DNA from: Pseudonocardia autotrophica | GTDB taxonomy: Bacteria > Actinomycetota > Actinomycetes > Mycobacteriales > Pseudonocardiaceae | Length of the DNA: 64,000 bases | NCBI RefSeq assembly: GCF_000717175.1 | Contig: NZ_JNYD01000007.1 | Coordinates: 186,001-250,000, forward strand | Direction of reading: 5' to 3' | Shown: positions 36,961 to 47,068 of the stretch, in pieces | Layout: each line of letters starts with the position of its first letter | How positions within the stretch are numbered: position 1 is the stretch's first letter | Position numbers and translations under genes: made by a program | The notes under the pieces: model-generated | Database searches by the model: none | What the model saw: the letters and a program-made list of their open reading frames with translations, nothing else | Told to the model about the DNA's origin: nothing

Positions 36961-38867
36961 GCGCCCACCTCCTCGCACCAGCGCCCGAGGGCGGAGACGG
37001 GGAACGTCATGCGGTACAGCCGGTAGCGGATGTAGAAGGCGCCGGGGAACCCGGTGCCCGTGTACATCTCCTCCTCCCAGCTGCCGTCGGGGAGCTGCGT
37101 GCTCGCGAGGAACGCGACGGCCCGGCGGGCCGCCTCCGACCGCGCCTGCCCGGCCGCGACCAGCGCGAGCAACCCCCACGCCGTCTGCGACGCCGTGGAC
37201 TCGCCGCGGCCGATCCAGCTCGGGTCGGAGTACGAGCGGATGTCCTCGCCCCAGCCGCCGTCGGCGTTCTGGTAGCGCTCGAGCCACGCGACCGCGCGCC
37301 GGACCGCCGGGTCGGACGCGGGGATCCCGGCCGCGACCAGCGCCGGCACGACGCCGCCGGTGCCGTAGACGTGGTTGGTGCCCCACCGGCCGAACCACGA
37401 GCCGTCGGACTCCTGGTGGTCGAGCAGCCAGCGCACCCCGCGCCGGCAGGCCTCGCCGTCCGCCAGGCCCTCGTGGGCGAGCATCTCGACCACGTGCGCG
37501 GTCACGTCGGCGGACGGCGGGTCGATCACGGCACCGAAGTCGCAGAACGGCAGCTTGGTGACGAGCTCGCGGGTGTTGTCGGCGTCGAAGGCGCCCCAGC
37601 CGCCGTCGGAGGACTGCATCCCGACGGTCCAGGCGAGGCCGCGGTCGACGGCCGCCCGCAGCCGCCCCGGGTCGGGGTGCGCCACCCGACGCAGGGCCAG
37701 CACGACCTCGGCGGTGTCGTCCGTGTCGGGGTAGCCGTCGTTGTCGAACTCGAAGGCCCAGCCGCCCACGGGGAGGTCGGGCCGGCGGACCGCCCAGTCG
37801 CCGCGGACCCCCTGGATCTCCTCGTCGAGCATCCAGGTCGCGGCCCGGACCACGTCCGGGTCGTCGGCGGGGACGCCGGCGTCGAGCAGGGCGGTGACCG
37901 CCAGGCAGGTGTCCCAGACGGGGGACTGGCAGGCCTCGAGCATGCGGATCGTGCCGTCCGGGGTCTCCCGGCGGACGAGGAAGCGCTCGAAGCCCTCGAT
38001 CCCGGCCTTCATCGCCGGGTGGTCGAGCGGGTAGCCGAGCAGGTGCAGGGCGATCAGCGAGTAGACCCACGGCGGCTGGATCCCGCCCCAGCCGCCGTCG
38101 GCCTCCTGGCGGGCGAGGATCCACTCGGCGCCGCGGCGCATCGCCAGCCGGCGCAACGGCGCGATCGGCCGCTTCGCGTAGGCGTGCAGGCCGACGTCGA
38201 GCCGCTCGAAGGCACCGGCCCAGGTCCACGGCGCGTCGAACGCCTCGGGGGCCGCCCCGGAGCGCAGCTCGTCGACGCCGAAGGGCAGCGGCCGTGCGGG
38301 CCGCAGGGTGGCGACGATCGTCAGCGGCACCACCGTCTGCCGGGCCCAGCAGGACCAGTCGTAGACGTTCAGCGGGAACCACTTCGGCAGGAAGATCAGC
38401 TCCGGGGGCATGTTCGGCAGGTCGTCCCACGACCACAGCCCGAACAGCGCCAGCCAGATCCGGGTGAACACCCGGGAGCGCTCGATCCCGCCGTCGGCCA
38501 CGCAGAACTTCTCCGCCGCGCGCAGGTGCGGCTCGGCCGGGTCGTCCCCGGCCAGCCGCAGCGCGACCCAGGCCTCGATCGTCGTGGAGAGGTCGCCGGG
38601 CCCGCCCGCGAAGGTCGCCCAGGTGCCGTCCTCCCGCTGCTGCGAGCGGATCCAGCGGGCGGCCTCCTCCGTCTCCCGCGCCGTGCGGATGCCGAGGAAC
38701 TCCCGCATGAGCAGGTCCTCGGCGTCCATGGTCACGTTGGTCTCGAGGTCGCCCTGCCACCAGCCGCGCTCGTGCTGGATCGACCTGAGGAAGCCGACGG
38801 CCGCGTCGAGCGTCCGCCGCGCGTCACCGGCCTCGGTGGTGCTGGTCTCCGGTGCGGTGAGGGTCAC
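36957..38867 (-). CDS. shc: Squalene–hopene cyclase
   Basis: A squalene–hopene cyclase of about 636 residues, converting squalene to hopene/hopanol at the inner face of the membrane. Seen: the protonating DTDDTA motif (about 381-386), several QW repeats (QREDGTWATF, QEADGGWGG, QSSDGGWGAF, QESDGSWFGRWG, QNADGGWGED, QLPDGSWEEE), WSWDDLPNMPPELIFLPKWFPLNVYDWSCWAR broken across two helices, and the C-terminal GTGFPGAFYIRYRLY. GTG 38867 is preferred (GGGAGAA upstream; starts just after the prenyl synthase stop) over an upstream in-frame start that would overlap that gene. Confidence 0.96.
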   Translation of the reverse strand: MTLTAPETSTTEAGDARRTLDAAVGFLRSIQHERGWWQGDLETNVTMDAEDLLMREFLGIRTARETEEAARWIRSQQREDGTWATFAGGPGDLSTTIEAWVALRLAGDDPAEPHLRAAEKFCVADGGIERSRVFTRIWLALFGLWSWDDLPNMPPELIFLPKWFPLNVYDWSCWARQTVVPLTIVATLRPARPLPFGVDELRSGAAPEAFDAPWTWAGAFERLDVGLHAYAKRPIAPLRRLAMRRGAEWILARQEADGGWGGIQPPWVYSLIALHLLGYPLDHPAMKAGIEGFERFLVRRETPDGTIRMLEACQSPVWDTCLAVTALLDAGVPADDPDVVRAATWMLDEEIQGVRGDWAVRRPDLPVGGWAFEFDNDGYPDTDDTAEVVLALRRVAHPDPGRLRAAVDRGLAWTVGMQSSDGGWGAFDADNTRELVTKLPFCDFGAVIDPPSADVTAHVVEMLAHEGLADGEACRRGVRWLLDHQESDGSWFGRWGTNHVYGTGGVVPALVAAGIPASDPAVRRAVAWLERYQNADGGWGEDIRSYSDPSWIGRGESTASQTAWGLLALVAAGQARSEAARRAVAFLASTQLPDGSWEEEMYTGTGFPGAFYIRYRLYRMTFPVSALGRWCEEVGA

Positions 38868-38880
38868 CAGTTCTCCCTGG

Positions 38881-39930
38881 TCAGAAGCTACGGGTCGTGA
38901 GGTGGCGGCCGAGCGCGACGAGCTCGGCACGGGGGTCGCCGGCGAGCCCGGCACCGGTGAGGGCCCGTTCGGCGAGGTCCATCTGCCGCCGCGCCTCGGC
39001 GGCGGCCCAGTCGCGCCCGCCGCCCCGTTCGACGAGGTCGGCGGCCGCGTGCAGCTCCTCTTCGGTCTGCTCGCCCGAGCGCGCGAGCCACGCGGCCAGC
39101 TCCCGCCCGGCCGCCCCGCCGCGCTGCACGGCGAAGGTCACGGGCAGGGACTTCTTGCGCGAGCGCAGGTCCGACAGCACGGGCTTGCCGGTGACCGCCG
39201 GGTCGCCCCAGATCCCCAGCAGGTCGTCGACGAGCTGGAAGGCCAACCCGATCGCCGCGCCGTACTCCCGCAGGCCGGTCACCGCGGCCGGCGGGGCCCC
39301 GGCCAGCACCGCACCGATCGCCGCGCTGGTGGCCAGCAGCGAGCCGGTCTTGCCGGCCGCCATCGACAGGCACTCGTCGACGCCGACGTCCGTGCGCTCC
39401 TCGAAGGCGACGTCCTCCGCCTGCCCGCGGATCAGCTCGCGGGTGGTGGTGGCGATCAGCCGGGCCGCCTCGGCCGCGTGCGGGGACGGGTCCTCGAGCA
39501 GCACCTCGGTGGCCAGCGCCAGCAGGGCGTCGCCGCAGAGGATGGCCGAGGCCGCGCCCCAGCGGGCCCAGACGGTCGGGCGGTGCCGGCGCTCCGTGTC
39601 GCCGTCCATGAGGTCGTCGTGGAGCAGGGAGAAGTTGTGCACCAGCTCCACGGCCACGGCCCCGGCGATCCCGGTCCCGGCCGGCGCGCCGGCGGCCCGG
39701 GCGGAGAGCAGCGCCAGTGCGGGCCGCACGGCCTTGCCGCCGCCGCGGCCCGGCGAACCGTCGAGCTCCACCCAGCCCAGGTGGTACTCGGCCTGCTCGC
39801 GGCTGGCGGTGTCGAGCCGGGCGACGGCGGCCTTCAGCGCGGGCGTGACGGCGTCCCGGCAGCCCGCGAGCAGGGCCGGCACGTCCGGGCCGGCCGCGGC
39901 GGTGTCGGCGGTCCCGAGGACGGCGGTCAC
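38881..39930 (-). CDS. Polyprenyl diphosphate synthase (FPP/GGPP type)
   Basis: A 349-residue trans-prenyltransferase, likely supplying farnesyl diphosphate for squalene. Seen: GGKAVRPALALLSA, first Asp-rich motif LLHDDLMDGDTERRHRPT, GDALLALATEVL, AGKTGSLLATSAAIGA and second Asp-rich motif AFQLVDDLLGIWGDPAVTGKP-type text. Product length cannot be read with certainty; a small pair before the first motif suggests a short-chain product. GTG overlaps the hpnE stop (GTGA). It matches the place of SCO6763-like genes in streptomycete hopanoid clusters. Confidence 0.93.
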   Translation of the reverse strand: MTAVLGTADTAAAGPDVPALLAGCRDAVTPALKAAVARLDTASREQAEYHLGWVELDGSPGRGGGKAVRPALALLSARAAGAPAGTGIAGAVAVELVHNFSLLHDDLMDGDTERRHRPTVWARWGAASAILCGDALLALATEVLLEDPSPHAAEAARLIATTTRELIRGQAEDVAFEERTDVGVDECLSMAAGKTGSLLATSAAIGAVLAGAPPAAVTGLREYGAAIGLAFQLVDDLLGIWGDPAVTGKPVLSDLRSRKKSLPVTFAVQRGGAAGRELAAWLARSGEQTEEELHAAADLVERGGGRDWAAAEARRQMDLAERALTGAGLAGDPRAELVALGRHLTTRSF

Positions 39931-41338
39931 GCGGCCACCTCCGCGGGTACGGCCGCCGCGTCGGCGAGGAGGGCCTCGGCGGCGGCCTCGCCGCTGCGCA
40001 CCGCGCCCTCCATCGTCGCGGGCCAGCCGGTGTCGGTCCACGCGCCGGCGACGTAGAGCCCGGGCAGGGCGGTGCGGGGGCCGGGGCGCAGCGCCGCCTG
40101 GCCGGGGGCGCCGCGGAAGGTGGCGTGCGGCTCCCGGGTCACGAACGAGTCGAGGACCACCGCGTCCCGGGCGGCCGGCAGCAGCGCCTCCAGGGCCGGG
40201 AGGTACCGCTCGCGCAGCGTGGCCGCGGGCAGCCCGACGAGGTCGTCGGCGGCCGAGAGCGACACGGCGAGGTACTGGGCCCGCGGGCCGTACACCGAGG
40301 CGGCGCCGGACTGGCCGGTCCGGTCGAAGACCCACTGCACGGGCGTGTCGACGCCCGCGGCGAAGCCGGCAGCGATCCCGGTGCCGACCCCGGGGCCGAG
40401 GACCCGGCGGTCGTAGACGACGTGCACGTTGACGATGGGGGTGCTGCCCAGCCGGTCGGCCCAGCCCCCGGGCAGCGGCAGCGCCCCCGCGGGCAGCAGC
40501 CGCTCCGCCGGGCCCGGCGGTACGGCGCACACGATCCGGTCGGTCACGAGCTCCTCCTCTCCGTCGGCAGTTCCCACCGGGACCCGCCACCGGCCTCCAG
40601 GCCGGGTCGCGTCCTGCACCAGCGCCCGCGCCCTTGCGGACCTCCTCACCTCCACACCGGCCGCCGCGAGGGCGCGGCGGGCGGCGTCGTCGTGGATCGC
40701 GCCGAGCGGCGCGGTGGCCCAGCCGATGTCGCCGGCGGCGGCGTCGGTGAGCAGGCCGAGCTGGAAGACCGTGGCGGCGAGCGCGAGCGACGCGTCGCCG
40801 GCCCGGGCGTTCAGGGTGGCGATGCCGACCAGGTCCCAGAGCGCGTCGACGGCCCGGCGGCCCTGTCCGTGGGCGGCCAGCCAGTCGCCGAAGGACCGGG
40901 CGTCCGTGGCGGGGTCCGCGCGGTCGACCGCGCCGAGCGCCAGGGCCGCCCGGACCAGCCGGAACCGGTCGGCGACGGGAAGGTGCCGGTAGCGCAGGAG
41001 GGCACCTCCCAGGTGCAGCGGGGCGGGCAGCCCGGTGCGACGCAGCCGGGCCGGAGCGGCGCCGGGTGCCAGGACCGGGATGTCCAGCCGCTCCTGGATC
41101 ATGATCAGGTCCGCGGCGCCGATCCGCGCGACGAAGTCCCGGTAGGCCGTGCAGCAGCGGAGGAAGACGTGCTGGCCGGTGTCGACCGCGAGCTCCCCGC
41201 GGGTGAACGAGCCGGCCACCCCGCCGAGCCGGGCGCGCGACTCGAGCAGCGTGACGGCGAGCCCCGCCTCGGCGCACCGGAGCGCGGCGGCGACGCCGGC
41301 GAGCCCCCCGCCGACGACCGCGACCCGCGCCGCGCCCG

Positions 41339-41342
<4 letters not shown>
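39927..41342 (-). CDS. hpnE: Hydroxysqualene dehydroxylase / squalene-associated FAD-dependent desaturase HpnE
   Basis: A 471-residue FAD-dependent amine-oxidase-fold enzyme that reduces hydroxysqualene to squalene in the HpnCDE route. Seen: dinucleotide-binding [21 protein letters not shown] and [51 protein letters not shown], and the C-terminal [24 protein letters not shown] that binds FAD. GTG start overlaps the hpnD stop (GTGA). Confidence 0.95.
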
Positions 41343-42483
<1,141 letters not shown>

Positions 42484-42487
<4 letters not shown>

Positions 42488-43470
42488 CGGCAGCTCCGGG
42501 GGGTCGGGCGCGGGAGATCCGGTCGGGGCCGGGTCCCGCGCGGGCGGCCGGGTCGTCGGGACTGCAGGAGTACCGCGGGCAGGTGCCGCAGGACATCCCG
42601 TTTCCTGCTGTGCGCGGCCTCGGCGGCACGGCCGAGGACCTCGCCGTCGACCCGGTGCAGGGCGTCGGCCGCCGCGCGGCCGCCGGCGACGTAGCCCGCC
42701 ACCGCGAGCCGCGCCCACCCGTGCAGGGCGCCGACGATCGGCGTGCCGGCGTCGAGGAGCTGCTCGGCGCGCTGCGTCTCGTGCCGGACGAGCGCGCGCA
42801 GCTCCGCGGTGGCCACGGGGCGGTCGAGGTCGGCTTCCGTGACCCCGAACGCCGCGCGGTCCGCGGCCGGCAGGTAGATCCGGCCCCGGCCACGGTCCTC
42901 CCGGACGTCCTGCAGGTGCTCGAGGAGCTGCAGCGCGGTGCAGACGGCGTCGGAGGCGTGCTCGATCCCGCCGTCCGCGGGCACCTCGAAGATGGCCAGG
43001 ACGAGCCGCCCGATGGGGTCGGCGGACAAGGCGCAGTAGCCGAGGAGCGCGTCCCAGGTGTCGTACGTCGACTGCTGCTGGTCCAGGACGTTCGCGTCGA
43101 GGAGCCGGTCGAACGGCTCCGCCGGCAGGTCCGGCGCGACCTCGGCCAGCCGGCGCAGCACCGGCCGGGTGGGCGCGGGCGCGTGCAGGTCGGCGCGGAA
43201 GGCCTCGAGCGCGGCGATCCGCTCGGCGGGGGTGCCGGCGCCCTCGTCGCCGAGGTCGTCGATCATCCGGACGACGTCGTACACCGCCCGCAACCTGCGG
43301 CGATACCGCGTGGGCAGGACCCGCATCGCGACGGGGAAGTTCTCGGCGGACTCGGCCGCGCGCAGCCGGTCGGCTCCCGCGGGATCGGCCGGGACCACGG
43401 CGGACGGGTCGGGCGCGGCCCGCCGGCCGGCCTCGGCCCCGCCGGCGCGCACGCCTGCCGACGCCCCCAC
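42484..43470 (-). CDS. hpnC: Hydroxysqualene synthase HpnC
   Basis: A squalene/phytoene synthase-family enzyme of about 328 residues, which converts presqualene diphosphate to hydroxysqualene. Seen: [40 protein letters not shown] (first Asp motif, here broken over the helix), [35 protein letters not shown] and [20 protein letters not shown] (second Asp motif). The start is uncertain: GTG 43470 has a GGGGGAA-type site upstream; GTG 43494 and TTG 43536 are in frame, but the last lies at the predicted transcription start. First gene of the operon. Confidence 0.92.
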
Positions 43471-43540
43471 GGGCGTTCCGTTCCCCCGTCCCACGCCGCT
43501 GATCGTGTCGCAGGAAGGCGGTGGGACTCTCCTCAACGCG

Positions 43541-43569
43541 TGTTAATTCTTCCGGGCCAGAATTGTCAC
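43541..43569 (-). promoter_or_regulatory. Candidate promoter of the hopanoid operon with an inverted repeat in the spacer
   Basis: On the minus strand GTGACA (43569-43564), a 17-bp spacer, then TTAACA (43546-43541) is a fair −35/−10 pair. The spacer contains the inverted repeat AATTCT (43545-43550) and AGAATT (43559-43564), which is rare AT-rich sequence in this genome and the expected place for a regulator. The divergent PucR gene is the obvious candidate binder; this is inference. Confidence 0.5.
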
Positions 43570-43620
43570 GGACGTACAAAAGGGCTGCGCCCTTCGCCCC
43601 TCCGGGCGTACAACCTCCGT

Positions 43621-44832
43621 GTGGAGATGCCGCGCGCCGGAACGGACGACCTCGTCGACGCCCTGCTCGCGCGCGTCCCGGCCGTGCTGGAGGAGGTCAG
43701 CGCGGCATTGTTGACCGAATGGCCGGATTACGCCCGGTTCGTCGACGCGAATCGCACGGAGGTCGCCGCGGCGGCGCACCACGCGTTGCACCGGCTGGTC
43801 GCGGTCAGCAGCGAGATCGCGGCCGATCCCGAGGTCACGGGGGAGTACCCGTCCGGGTTCGGCGAGCAGGAGCTGTTCGAGGAGATCGGCCGCACGCAGT
43901 GGCGGGAGGGCCGGGACGTCTCCACGCTGCTGTCGGCCTTCCAGCTCGGGGCGCGGGTGTTCTGGCGGCACGTCGCGCTGGTGGCGGTGGAGCTGCACCT
44001 GGAGCCGGCGGTGCTGGCCGGGCTGGCCGAGGGCGTGTTCGCGTTCGTCGACCGGCTGTCGTCGTCGGCGGCGCACGGCTTCGTGCTCGAGCAGTCCGAG
44101 GCCGCGGTCGCCCGCGAGCGGCTGCGCGAGGAGCTGGTGGAGCTGCTGCTCTCCGACCGCGCCACCGAGGGTGCCGTGCAGGCCGCCGCGGCCCGGGCCG
44201 GCTGGCAGGTGCCGCAGGAGGTCGCGGTGGTCCTGGTGCAGGACGACAGCCTGCTCGGCCACGGCCTGCTGTCCCGGTTCGACCCGGCGTCGCTGATGAT
44301 CAACCGGGCGCGGCTGTCCGGGGCGATCGTGCCGGACCCGGCGCAGAGCGGGCGGCGGCAGCGGCTCACGGGGATGCTGCGCGGCACCCGCGCGGTCGTC
44401 GGGCCCACGGTGTCGCCGGACCGGCTTCCGGCCAGCCTGCACATCGCCGAGGTCGCGGCCCGGCTGCAGCGCACCGGGGTGCTGCCCGAGGACCCCGTCT
44501 TCGCCGAGGAGCACCTCGACGCGATCATCGTGCACCGCGACTCGCGGCTGCTGGAGGTGCTGCGCGCCCAGGTGCTCCGCCCGCTCGAGGCCTCGGCGCC
44601 GGCCTCGCGGGAGCGGCTGTGCGAGACGCTCTCGGCCTACCTCCGCCATCTGGGTGACCGCCAGGCCATGGCCGCCGAGCTGCACGTCCACCCGCAGACG
44701 GTGCGCTACCGCCTGGCGCGGCTGCACGAGCTCTTCGGCCCCCAGCTCGACGATCCGGAGAACCGCTCGCGGCTCCTCCTGGCGCTCGCCTGGGGCGCCC
44801 CGCGGCCGCCGGAGGCCGAGAACCTTCGGTGA
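43621..44832 (+). CDS. PucR family transcriptional regulator divergent from the hopanoid operon
   Basis: A regulator of about 403 residues. The N-terminal 170 residues are a helical sensing domain ([21 protein letters not shown], then [38 protein letters not shown]). A GGDEF-like middle region follows, and the C-terminal PucR HTH is [33 protein letters not shown] (cut at its turn). TACAAC lies 6 nt before GTG 43621 with no ribosome site, so it may be leaderless; ATG 43627 is an alternative. Its divergence from hpnC makes it the likely local regulator of hopanoid synthesis. Effector unknown. Confidence 0.85.
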   Translation: MEMPRAGTDDLVDALLARVPAVLEEVSAALLTEWPDYARFVDANRTEVAAAAHHALHRLVAVSSEIAADPEVTGEYPSGFGEQELFEEIGRTQWREGRDVSTLLSAFQLGARVFWRHVALVAVELHLEPAVLAGLAEGVFAFVDRLSSSAAHGFVLEQSEAAVARERLREELVELLLSDRATEGAVQAAAARAGWQVPQEVAVVLVQDDSLLGHGLLSRFDPASLMINRARLSGAIVPDPAQSGRRQRLTGMLRGTRAVVGPTVSPDRLPASLHIAEVAARLQRTGVLPEDPVFAEEHLDAIIVHRDSRLLEVLRAQVLRPLEASAPASRERLCETLSAYLRHLGDRQAMAAELHVHPQTVRYRLARLHELFGPQLDDPENRSRLLLALAWGAPRPPEAENLR

Positions 44833-44956
44833 ACGGTCGGTGACGGCCCGCTTCCCCATGGTGACGGATCCCACGGTCAAGTGGGTCTCACTCACGTTGC
44901 CGGGATCCGCGGCCGGGCGCACCGTGGAGGTATCCCCGTGGAGAGGAACCCCGAAC

Positions 44957-45571
44957 GTGCAACCCCACCGGCCAGGGAATCCGGATCATTCGGACCGCCC
45001 GCACCCGTACTCCGCGGTCGGGACCGACCGGATCCCCCGGCGGGCGACGGACCGCGTCGAGTCGGCGGCCTCCTGGCTCCTCGGCGTGCTCGGTCTGGTC
45101 CTCGTCGCCGTCGCGGTGCTGACCGGGCTGCAGCTGCACGGGAACGGGCTGGAGCAGGCCCGGGCCGACGCCGTGAACCGGATCTCGGTCGAGGCCACCC
45201 TCCTCGAGCCCGTCGACGGGGCGATCGGTGTCGACGCCGCCGCGAGCACCGCGCAGGTCACCGCCCCCGCCTCCTGGACGGCGCCGGACGGCCGCGTGCA
45301 CACCGGGACCGTGCCGGTCCTCGGCTCCCAGCCGGCCGGGTCGACCGTGCCGGTGTGGGTGGACCGCAGCAGCGGCGCGATCGCCCCGCCGCCGGTCGAC
45401 GCGCTGCAGGCCGCGGTCACGGGCGTCGTCGGCGGGCTGCTCGTGCTCCTGGTCGGGGTGCTGGTGCTGCTCGGCCTGCGCGCCCTCGTCCACGCCCGGT
45501 GCGCCGCCCGCAACCACGCCGCCTGGGCCCGCGAATGGGCGCGCTACGAGCCGCTCTGGTCCGGCCGCTGA
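44957..45571 (+). CDS. Rv1733c-like membrane protein
   Basis: A 204-residue protein with two membrane segments (SWLLGVLGLVLVAVAVLTGLQLHG near residue 40-62 and AVTGVVGGLLVLLVGVLVLLGLRALVHAR near 155-180) flanking an extracytoplasmic part with TAPASWTAPDGRVHTGTVPVL and GSTVPVWVDRSSG. This layout and the WTAPDG...RTG.V...G..V.VWVD pattern match the actinobacterial Rv1733c family of unknown function. GTG start with GAGAGGA upstream. It stands alone. Confidence 0.8.
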   Translation: MQPHRPGNPDHSDRPHPYSAVGTDRIPRRATDRVESAASWLLGVLGLVLVAVAVLTGLQLHGNGLEQARADAVNRISVEATLLEPVDGAIGVDAAASTAQVTAPASWTAPDGRVHTGTVPVLGSQPAGSTVPVWVDRSSGAIAPPPVDALQAAVTGVVGGLLVLLVGVLVLLGLRALVHARCAARNHAAWAREWARYEPLWSGR

Positions 45572-45578
45572 CCAGCCG

Positions 45579-45947
45579 CTACTCGGCGGAGAGGTAGAGC
45601 CAGGCCCCGTCCTCGCGGACGAACCGGCTGCGCTCGGCCTGCACCCCCGGCCGGCCGCCGACCCGGTGGTGGGCCCGGAACTCGACGATCCCGTCGGTGT
45701 CCAGCGGGCCGCCCGCCACCCGGCCCACGATCTCCAGGTGCGTCCACCGCACGGCCGGGTCGAGGTCCAGCCGGCGCGGCCGGGTCGACCGGTGCCAGGT
45801 CCGCCGCAGGTACTCCTCGTCGCCCACCGCGAAGGCCGCGAACCGGCTGCGCATCAGCTGCTCGGCGGTCACCGCCCGCTCGCCGGCGTGCAGACGCCCG
45901 CAGCAGGCCCCGTAGGGCTCGCCCGACCCGCACGGACACGGCGTCAT
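45579..45947 (-). CDS. YchJ-like SEC-C metal-binding protein
   Basis: A 122-residue YchJ-family protein. The N-terminal SEC-C zinc motif CPCGSGEPYGACC is followed by LMRSRFAAFAVGDEEYLRRTWHRSTRP and a NTF2-like beta region (VEFRAHHRVGG, SRFVREDGAWLYL). The function of the family is not known. Its ATG overlaps the galK stop (ATGA), so it is the third gene of the galT–galK transcript. Confidence 0.88.
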   Translation of the reverse strand: MTPCPCGSGEPYGACCGRLHAGERAVTAEQLMRSRFAAFAVGDEEYLRRTWHRSTRPRRLDLDPAVRWTHLEIVGRVAGGPLDTDGIVEFRAHHRVGGRPGVQAERSRFVREDGAWLYLSAE

Positions 45948-47068
45948 GCGCGCCCCGCACCGTCGGCGGCCACGGCGTCGAAGACCACCGGCGGCTCCCA
46001 GCCGCGCTCGGCGTAGGCGGCCGTGACCGCGCCCGTGACCCCGTCGCCGGCCTCGGCGTCGACCAGCGCGATCACGCAGCCGCCGAACCCGCCGCCCGTC
46101 ATCCGGGCCCCGTGCGCGCCGGCCTCCTCGGCCACGGCGGCGGCGACGTCGACGTGCGGGACCGTGATCTCGAAGTCCTCCCGCATCGACGTGTGCGAGG
46201 CCGACAGCAGCGGCCCGATCGCGCGCGGGTCCTTCCCCGCCCGCAGCCGCCCGACCACCTCGAGCACCCGCTCGTCCTCGGTCACCACGTGCCGGGCCCG
46301 CCGGCGCAGGCGCTCGTCGGTGAGGCTCTCCACCGCCGCGACGGTCGCGTCCCGCAGCGCCGGCACCCCCAGCAGCTCGGCTGCCTTCGCGCAGTCGGCG
46401 CGGCGGGCGCCGTACTGGCCGTCGACGAGCTGGTGGGGGGCCCGGGTGTCGATCACCAGCAGCCGCAGCCCGTGCGTGGCCAGCGCGAACGGGATCAGCT
46501 CGACGTGGTCGTCCCGGGTGTCGAGGAAGACGAGCCGGTCCGCCACGCCGTGCATCGCGGCCATCTGGTCCATCCCGCCGGTGGGCGCGCCGACGAACTC
46601 GTTCTCCGCGCGCCGGGCGAGGTGCGCGATCTCGGTGAGGTCGAGGCCGGTGCCGGTCAGCTCGCACAGCGCCACCGCGACCGCGCACTCCAGAGAGGCG
46701 GACGACGACAGCCCGGCCCCCACCGGCACGTCGCCCTGCACGAACAGGTCGAGGTCCGCGACGGGCAACCCCGCCTGGCGGAAGGCCCAGACCACCCCGG
46801 CCACGTAGGCGGCCCACCCGGTGACCTCGCCCGGCGCGACCGTCTCCGCCGCGAACGTCACGGGCTCCGCCTCGCGGGACGAGCGGACCGTCGTGGCGCC
46901 CCGGGCGAGCTCGGCGGCGACGCGGGTCCGCCGGTCCAGGGCCAGGGGCAGCACGAAGCCGTCGTTGTAGTCGGTGTGCTCGCCGATCAGGTTGACCCGG
47001 CCCGGCGCCGCCCACACCCCGGCCGGGTCGTGGCCGTAGACCTCGGCGAACCGGGTGGCGACGCTCAT
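45944..47068 (-). CDS. galK: Galactokinase
   Basis: A 374-residue GHMP kinase phosphorylating galactose at C1 (Leloir pathway). Seen: the substrate signature GRVNLIGEHTDYNDGFVLP, the ATP loop PVGAGLSSSASLE, GGMDQMAAMHG, RRARHVVTEDERV and the C-terminal ARMTGGGFGGCVIAL. Start and stop overlap galT and the ychJ-like gene respectively, giving a tight three-gene operon. Confidence 0.96.
   Translation of the reverse strand: MSVATRFAEVYGHDPAGVWAAPGRVNLIGEHTDYNDGFVLPLALDRRTRVAAELARGATTVRSSREAEPVTFAAETVAPGEVTGWAAYVAGVVWAFRQAGLPVADLDLFVQGDVPVGAGLSSSASLECAVAVALCELTGTGLDLTEIAHLARRAENEFVGAPTGGMDQMAAMHGVADRLVFLDTRDDHVELIPFALATHGLRLLVIDTRAPHQLVDGQYGARRADCAKAAELLGVPALRDATVAAVESLTDERLRRRARHVVTEDERVLEVVGRLRAGKDPRAIGPLLSASHTSMREDFEITVPHVDVAAAVAEEAGAHGARMTGGGFGGCVIALVDAEAGDGVTGAVTAAYAERGWEPPVVFDAVAADGAGRA

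Noticed and set aside
35434..38760. A single minus-strand frame joining part of the cyclase region with the hpnG::ispH protein
   Set aside because: Upstream of 36960 the frame is out of register with the cyclase, whose own frame has the DxDDTA and QW motifs; the true fusion starts at the ATG at 36960.
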